Shown in pieces: positions 59,723-64,000 of a DNA stretch of 64,000 nt. The stretch lies in NCBI GenBank assembly GCA_017542145.1, contig JAFXXQ010000026.1, forward strand, positions 29,196-93,195, read 5' to 3'. The position numbers and the translations under genes were made by a program. Position 1 is the first letter of the stretch, and every line of letters starts with the position of its first letter. This DNA comes from Bacteroidaceae bacterium. Lineage in GTDB: Bacteria > Bacteroidota > Bacteroidia > Bacteroidales > Bacteroidaceae. The notes beneath the pieces were generated by a model. The model was not told the DNA's origin, did not search any database, and saw nothing but the letters and a program-made list of their open reading frames with translations.

Positions 59723-60421
59723 ATGAAAAAGAAATTAGTCGTTTTAACAGGTGCCGGCATGAGCGCCGAGAGTGGAATCAGTACCTTCCGCGATGCAGGC
59801 GGCCTTTGGGAGCAGTATCGCGTGGAAGATGTGGCCACTCCTGAGGGTTACGAACGCGACCCCAAGACCGTCATCGAGTTTTACAACAAGCGCCGTCTCG
59901 AGCTGTTGCATTCGGAACCCAACGAAGGACATCGCCTGCTTGCCTCCCTTGAGCGCGACTACGATGTAATCATCATTACCCAGAACATTGATAATCTCCA
60001 TGAGCGTGCTGGCAGCACCCATGTTGTTCACCTCCACGGCGAATTGATGAAAGTTACTTCCAGTTTTCAGCCTAACAACCCGAAGTATATCCGTACACTC
60101 AGCGCCGATGCTCCTGAAATTCACATAGGCGACCATGCTGCTGACGGCAGCCAGCTGCGCCCTTTCATCGTTTGGTTTGGCGAAAGCGTGCCTAACATCG
60201 AGGTCGCCGTCGACTATTGCGAACAAGCCGACATCTTCCTCATCATTGGAACATCGATGGCCGTCTATCCTGCTGCCGGCTTACTTGCCTATGTTCCTTC
60301 GTCTGCCGACGTTTACCTCATCGACCCCAAGCCTGTGGATGTCCATTCCCGTCGCCCTGTCCACGTCATCGCTCGCGGTGCCTCCGAGGGAATGAAGGAG
60401 TTCATTGCTGCGTTAGGGTAA
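59723..60421 (+). CDS. cobB: Sir2-family NAD-dependent protein deacylase without zinc cysteines
   Basis: 232 residues. It removes acyl groups from lysines at the cost of NAD+. Sirtuin motifs: LTGAGMSAESGISTFRDAGG, ITQNIDNLHERAG, the catalytic His in VVHLHGEL, FIVWFGESVPNIE, and GTSMAVYPAAGLL. In class III sirtuins two Cys pairs bind structural zinc between HGEL and WFGE; here that region (KVTSSFQPNNPKYIRTLSAD) has none. Zinc-less relatives exist in Bacteroidetes, so this is probably natural, but stability must come from another source. The Tyr/Arg pair of desuccinylases is only partly recognisable, so acyl preference is open. Confidence 0.93.
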   Translation: MKKKLVVLTGAGMSAESGISTFRDAGGLWEQYRVEDVATPEGYERDPKTVIEFYNKRRLELLHSEPNEGHRLLASLERDYDVIIITQNIDNLHERAGSTHVVHLHGELMKVTSSFQPNNPKYIRTLSADAPEIHIGDHAADGSQLRPFIVWFGESVPNIEVAVDYCEQADIFLIIGTSMAVYPAAGLLAYVPSSADVYLIDPKPVDVHSRRPVHVIARGASEGMKEFIAALG

Positions 60422-60451
60422 TCCGATGGGGAATGTAAAACAAATAGGAAT

Positions 60452-61921
60452 ATGAAACGAAGAGAATTTCTGAAGAGTAGCGCCCTGTTGGCTGTGGCTA
60501 CGGGAACGAGCGGTCTGGCACAGGCGATGACAGTAGGTCAGCAAGTCAACGGGTCAACGGACGGAGCAGCGAGAGCAAAGATGTGCTTGCACAATCTCTG
60601 CCGAGTCGCAACGGACGAAGAGCAAAGTTCAACAGTTCAACAAGCGGAGGAGGATGATGAGCAGCAGGTTGAACCGCTCATCTCCTCAGCGCCCATGCTG
60701 CAGAATTTTGCCGAGACATCCATCGGTATTGCCTTCGCCGTCAGCGACTGGGCCAACGGCTACGTCATCATCGGCGAGCGTCCCGACCTTAGCGATGGCC
60801 GTAAGGTGATGTGTGGCGGCTATCGCTTAACCGAAATCAGCAACCAGGTCATCCAGGTGCGCGTCACCGACCTCCGCCCTGCCACTACCTATTACTACCG
60901 TATAGGTGCCGACCGTATTGCCTATAAGGGTGGCTACGACATGCACATCCTCGGCACGGAGGAGGATTCCCACATCTATCGCTTTACCACCGCTGGCGCA
61001 GCTGCCAAAGGGCATTTCTGCGTCATCAACGACACCCATGTCCAATGGGAGCCTTTCGGTCGTGCTATAGAGAAGATAGCTTCGCTCCATCCCTCGTGTG
61101 TCGTCTGGAATGGCGATGCCTGCAACGTCGAGGAGACCATCAAGGCGCAGACGCGCATCTTCCTCAAACCTCAGATTGAGCGGGCGGACTATGCCGCTGA
61201 GATGCCCTACCTCTTCTGTGCGGGCAATCACGACCTGCGCGGTATGGCCAATCGCCATTTGGAGCGCGTGTGGATGTATCGTCAGCCTGAGGAACGCTTG
61301 CCGCGCGACTGGGACTTGGGACGAAACTTCGCCGTTCGTCTGGGTGATGTCGTCCTCATCGGACTCGACACGGGCGAGGATAAGATGGACACCAACCCCC
61401 TCTTCGCGGGACTTTTCAACAGTAGTGCCTATCGCCGTGCACAGACCGACTGGCTGCGCGATGCCCTTGCCCAGAAGGAGATACGCAACGCGCCCTATCT
61501 GGTAGCCATCTGCCATATCCCTCTCTTTGATGATAACCCCCGGCATAATCCGGGCGACATCGCGCCTGCGGATAAGGATCCTCAGTACTCCACGGACTTT
61601 GCCATGTGGCAGCGCACGTGTGCCCAATTGTGGACGCCTCTGCTGGAGCAGGCAGGCTGTCAGCTCGTCATCACGGCTCACCAGCATCGTTACCGCTACG
61701 ATGCTCCTACGGCCGAACGCTCATGGGCGCAGCTTGTAGGCGGAGGCCCTGAACATGCCGCAGACGAATCTGATGAAAGCCCAGGGGAATATCCCACCGT
61801 CATCGAAGGCGAGGTTCGCGATGGCGCGCTCTTCGTCACCATCCACAACCTCCGCCGTGGTACCGTGCAGGACACCTTCACCTTCCGTCCTCGCAAGAAG
61901 CGCCGCAAAGGAAAGCTTTAG
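60452..61921 (+). CDS. Exported calcineurin-like metallophosphoesterase with N-terminal fibronectin-like domain
   Basis: 489 residues. The start MKRREFLKSSALLAVATG looks like a twin-arginine type signal (RREFLK). Residues about 85-170 form a fibronectin/purple-acid-phosphatase-like domain (LRPATTYYYRIGADRIAYKG). The catalytic domain shows the dinuclear metal motifs INDTHVQW (D-x-H), VVWNGDACN (GD), CAGNHDLRG (GNHD), ICHIPLFDD and ITAHQHRYRYD (GHxH-like). Residues about 29-72 (GQQVNGSTDGAARAK to EEQSSTVQQAEED) are encoded by GTCAACGG and AGCAA/TTGCT repeats placed just after the signal peptide. The substrate is unknown; a periplasmic phosphatase or phosphodiesterase is likely. Confidence 0.88.
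   Translation: MKRREFLKSSALLAVATGTSGLAQAMTVGQQVNGSTDGAARAKMCLHNLCRVATDEEQSSTVQQAEEDDEQQVEPLISSAPMLQNFAETSIGIAFAVSDWANGYVIIGERPDLSDGRKVMCGGYRLTEISNQVIQVRVTDLRPATTYYYRIGADRIAYKGGYDMHILGTEEDSHIYRFTTAGAAAKGHFCVINDTHVQWEPFGRAIEKIASLHPSCVVWNGDACNVEETIKAQTRIFLKPQIERADYAAEMPYLFCAGNHDLRGMANRHLERVWMYRQPEERLPRDWDLGRNFAVRLGDVVLIGLDTGEDKMDTNPLFAGLFNSSAYRRAQTDWLRDALAQKEIRNAPYLVAICHIPLFDDNPRHNPGDIAPADKDPQYSTDFAMWQRTCAQLWTPLLEQAGCQLVITAHQHRYRYDAPTAERSWAQLVGGGPEHAADESDESPGEYPTVIEGEVRDGALFVTIHNLRRGTVQDTFTFRPRKKRRKGKL
60536..60650. repeat. In-frame composite repeat in the phosphoesterase gene
   Basis: GTCAGCAAGTCAACGGGTCAACGG, then GGAGCAGCGAGAGCAAAG, a TGTGC/GCACA hairpin, GCCGAGTCGCAACGGACG and GTTCAACAGTTCAAC. 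The middle portion matches dapF 22550-22600; the ends match the carB-guaA spacer. Confidence 0.7.
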
Positions 61922-61984
61922 TAACGCGAGTTCGCCAAGCACCTACCTAACTCCTACCTCATTTATTTCCTTGCTTGCTTTTGG

Positions 61985-62122
61985 GGTAAGTGTAGAGGTA
62001 AGTGTTAGGTAAATGTTAGGTAAGTGTTTTAGCAACACTTACCTATGTTAACGCTCTTTATCATAGCCAATTATATCATAGAAGGTAAGTGTTGGCCCTT
62101 TTTTGCGAAAAACGAAAAAAAC
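61985..62122. repeat. Iteron-hairpin element, copy 2
   Basis: Four iterons (GGTAAGTGTAGA, GGTAAGTGTTA, GGTAAATGTTA, GGTAAGTGTTT; 61985-62029) lead into a perfect 11-bp hairpin AGGTAAGTGTT/AACACTTACCT (62018-62044), GTTAACGC, and a tail with GGTAAGTG and TTTTTTGCGAAAAACG. It is collinear with copy 1, but all iterons carry GGTAAG instead of GGTAGG and the hairpin arm has changed with them. Upstream (61940-61962) are CACCTACC-type units in the other orientation. The gap 61922-62250 shows no gene. Confidence 0.65.
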
Positions 62123-62250
62123 CGCGCGGCGTACTGGGCTAACAAAACAGAGCACTGCGTCCACAAGGGGACGCAGTGCTTCTGCTGAGGGGAAGGGGCT
62201 TCGTCTGTCGGCATCTGCTACTCAGGCCGTACGACGGGGGGAGGGGGGGA

Positions 62251-62433
62251 TTACCACTCGGCCTTCCACGAGCCGTGGCGCCTGTTTGAGCGTGCGCCTT
62301 CAGAGCTGCCATTGATGGTGCCGCTGAATACATCGCCGTCTAACTTTTCGATGGGGCTGGTGTCCAGCATGGGGCATTCGGCGCTCATCTTCACAATTTC
62401 CAGGCTCGGAGTTTGGTATGCTTTCTTTTCCAT
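62251..62433 (-). CDS. Small protein of unknown function
   Basis: 60 residues (MEKKAYQTPSLEIVKMSAEC, then PMLDTSPIEKLDGDVFSG). Short Bacteroidetes ORFs starting M(E/K)KK.Y.TP..E(I/V)V are common and unassigned; they lack a signal peptide and often sit next to surface-protein genes, as here (157 bp after the MBG protein). The C-terminal half is Ser/Gly/Arg-rich. No function can be proposed, and it could be non-coding. There is no clear -7 box upstream, only an AT-rich stretch. Confidence 0.5.
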   Translation of the reverse strand: MEKKAYQTPSLEIVKMSAECPMLDTSPIEKLDGDVFSGTINGSSEGARSNRRHGSWKAEW

Positions 62434-62475
62434 AATTATAATATTTTACTTATACTCTCTTTTTTCTCTCCACCC

Positions 62476-62582
62476 TCGCTCCCCTCCCTCTACGGGAGGG
62501 GTTGGGGGTGGGTCTTCTTTTTCTTTCTCCTTCTGCCCGCAGGGCCCCTCCCTCATGGGAGGGGTGCCCTTCAGGGCGGGGT
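62476..62582. repeat. G-rich palindromic repeats between the small protein and the MBG protein genes
   Basis: CCCTCCCTC and GGGAGGGG form a hairpin at 62481-62502, and a second copy (CCCCTCCCTCATGGGAGGGG) lies at 62546-62565. GGGAGGGGTTGGGGGTGGG (62495-62513) has four G-runs of at least three and could fold as a G-quadruplex. Confidence 0.55.
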
Positions 62583-62590
62583 GGGTTCAC

Positions 62591-64000
62591 TTACTTCACG
62601 ACGATTTTCCTGCCGTTCAGGATGTAGACGCCCTTCTCGGTGGGCTGGCCTTCGATACGGCGTCCGCTCAGGTCGTAGTAGTTGTTGTCGGCCTTCTCGA
62701 TGGTGGACAGCGTCTCAAGGCGTGTGGCTTCGCCCAGGTTGAGGCGGAAGGTGCTGACGCTGTTGGCGTCGTCGCCACCCACGGTAACTCCCTCGAGCTT
62801 GAAGTAAGCGCGCTGGGCTCCGATGGAGGCTCCGTTCTCAGGATAGACGAGGGTCTCGCCGGCGGCATTGAGGAAGAGGATGCTCTTGTCCGTATCGGTG
62901 TAAGACAGCTTCTTGTAAGTGCCCTTGAAGGTGATGGATATTTCATCGCCGAGGTCGAAGGTCTTGTCGTTAGCTGTGGCGCTGACGGTCACATCCTTGA
63001 ATACGGGGCTGGTGAAGGTGGGGTTCTCGGTGTCTTCAGCCCACTTGATGAGGTAGGGCACGCCGGCCTCGAGGGTTGTGATGGCGTCAGTCGTGAAGTT
63101 CAGCGTCAGTGTGCCAGCACTCAGCGATGCTTCGTTCAGTGTGCGTACTTCAGCACCTGCCAGCGGGCAATCCACAGCCGTCAGGTCAACGTCGAAGGGC
63201 AGGCAGATGGTGTTCCAATTGCCATCCTTGTAGAAGGTGCGATCCTTGAGGGTTACCGTAGCCACGCCAGCGTAGTCGTCGATGATATTGCTGATGATGT
63301 CGGAGTTGTCTCCATTGTCAGCCAGCTCAGCAGCAAAGCTGTTGATGGTGAGGGTGATGTCGGCAGACACAACATTGAAATCCACGTTGGTGAAGTTATC
63401 ATTGACATTGGTGAACCAGTCTTTGTCCAGCGTCTCGGTATAGGTGTCCACGTCCGTTCCCTTGACCTCTGTTTCGCCAGAGTAAGAGAAGTCGTCAATA
63501 GTGTATCTGTCATCCGAAATTTCGACATCATATCCGCTGACGGAATGCTCCTTGCCGTCATAGATCACGGTGCTGGTTTTGGCGCTAATGGTAACGATGA
63601 TTGCTCCTTCCTCTTTGTTGATGGTGAGCTTACCGGCATTCGAGTAGGTAATGGCGTAGTTGGCCGTGACGTCCGTCCCTCCGTTCATGATGGTGGCGTC
63701 GGACGGTGTGATGGCATAGCTGCCGGCATTCTCTCCTTCCTCGCGTGTGAACGAGCATGTGATGGTGCTCCCGATATCCGTTGCGGCAAGTCCTACGGCG
63801 GAGACCGAGAATTCGGGATCCTCCTCTCTGTAGATCTTCGAATTGTCGACGGCGGTTATGGTGACGTCCTTCTTGCCGATGGTGAGTGTTCCGTCGGCAT
63901 AGGTGATGTTGTAGTTGGCGGTGACGTTGTCCTCACCGCTCATGATGACGGCCTCGGAGGGTGTGATGGTTCCGCTCCCGGTGACGTCCGCGGTTGACGG
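62591..64000 (-). CDS. MBG-domain surface protein with C-terminal sorting-like tail (5' end beyond the window)
   Basis: 469 codons are visible and the frame is still open at the right edge; the first in-window ATG (63943) is internal. Repeated MBG-type beta domains (NVTANYNITYADGTLTIGKK, VTANYAITYSNAGKLTINKE, and KTSTVIYDGKEHSVSGYDVE) are followed by a region with WNTICLPFDVDLTAVDCPLA, common in Prevotella surface proteins. The C-terminus (STIEKADNNYYDLSGRRIEG, KGVYILNGRKIVVK) resembles the sorting tails of type IX-secreted or surface proteins. Probably a cell-surface adhesin or large repeat protein; the N-terminal identity is unknown. Confidence 0.85.
   Translation of the reverse strand, partial: PSTADVTGSGTITPSEAVIMSGEDNVTANYNITYADGTLTIGKKDVTITAVDNSKIYREEDPEFSVSAVGLAATDIGSTITCSFTREEGENAGSYAITPSDATIMNGGTDVTANYAITYSNAGKLTINKEEGAIIVTISAKTSTVIYDGKEHSVSGYDVEISDDRYTIDDFSYSGETEVKGTDVDTYTETLDKDWFTNVNDNFTNVDFNVVSADITLTINSFAAELADNGDNSDIISNIIDDYAGVATVTLKDRTFYKDGNWNTICLPFDVDLTAVDCPLAGAEVRTLNEASLSAGTLTLNFTTDAITTLEAGVPYLIKWAEDTENPTFTSPVFKDVTVSATANDKTFDLGDEISITFKGTYKKLSYTDTDKSILFLNAAGETLVYPENGASIGAQRAYFKLEGVTVGGDDANSVSTFRLNLGEATRLETLSTIEKADNNYYDLSGRRIEGQPTEKGVYILNGRKIVVK

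Noticed and set aside
62312..63997. 561-codon rightward frame opposite the MBG protein
   Set aside because: The leftward frame has clear MBG repeats and a sorting-like tail; the rightward one is a shadow with biased composition.

Overview
The window reads as chromosomal DNA of a Bacteroidales bacterium, most likely Prevotellaceae. The support is: promoters of the Bacteroidetes type (TTTG, 19-20 bp, TAnnTTTG) in front of many genes; Bacteroidetes-restricted families (DUF4294, DUF3244-like, DUF6452/DUF6048, DUF4199, type III glutamine synthetase); a GH97 and a GH109-like carbohydrate enzyme; a C10 (streptopain-like) protease; and surface proteins with C-terminal tails of the kind common in Prevotella. 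The genus is inference. No transposase, phage gene, CRISPR array or rRNA was seen; there is one tRNA (Leu, UAA). The window is gene-dense, and its few larger gaps hold structured repeats.

Layout. 0-11.4 kb: a truncated small secreted protein and a TPR/HTH membrane regulator that share a duplicated promoter; a DUF4294 protein; a helix-hairpin-helix/beta-barrel protein; rpsO; typA; and a three-gene envelope operon (thioredoxin-fold lipoprotein, Ig-like lipoprotein, DUF3108). 12.4-26.5 kb: a nitrogen assimilation block of two divergent operons, glnB-amt-asnB leftwards and gltB-gltD-dapF-dapL-glnN rightwards, around an intergenic region with a perfect 18-bp palindrome. dapL carries a one-base frameshift. 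27.3-38.3 kb: pepP and an NAD-dependent epimerase leftwards, and a long overlapping operon rightwards (rnr, DUF4199, GT2, DUF6452, DUF6048, mntP, apbE, then a GH97 enzyme). 38.4-45.5 kb: tRNA-Leu, a large C10 protease, a small acidic DUF2795-like protein, and an SGNH hydrolase/GH109 operon. 46-56.4 kb: a leftward run of glutamine genes, glnN (second copy), carA, carB, guaA, pyrG. 56.4-64 kb: a C26-M19 fusion, two FKBP isomerases, a sirtuin, a metallophosphoesterase, a small unknown protein, and a truncated MBG-domain surface protein.

How it fits together. Ammonium enters through Amt under P-II control; two type III glutamine synthetases and GltBD make glutamine and glutamate; AsnB, CarAB, GuaA and PyrG spend glutamine on asparagine, carbamoyl phosphate, GMP and CTP. 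The second glnN, at the head of the glutamine-consuming run, has a roughly 420-nt leader behind a consensus promoter. That leader encodes a 35-residue peptide with a Gln/Asn-rich core (NQQNNQQVQ), followed by an intrinsic terminator and a plausible antiterminator strand under the peptide's last codons. This is the layout expected for glutamine-sensing transcription attenuation and is the most interesting candidate system here.

The second theme is repeats. Three kinds of structured intergenic element occur (11-bp iterons with a hairpin; 21-bp tandem arrays with a palindromic core; a 305-bp segment bounded by a perfect 41-bp inverted repeat). In addition, short repeat families that fill intergenic spacers also appear in frame inside at least a dozen protein genes, adding linker-like peptides to essential enzymes.
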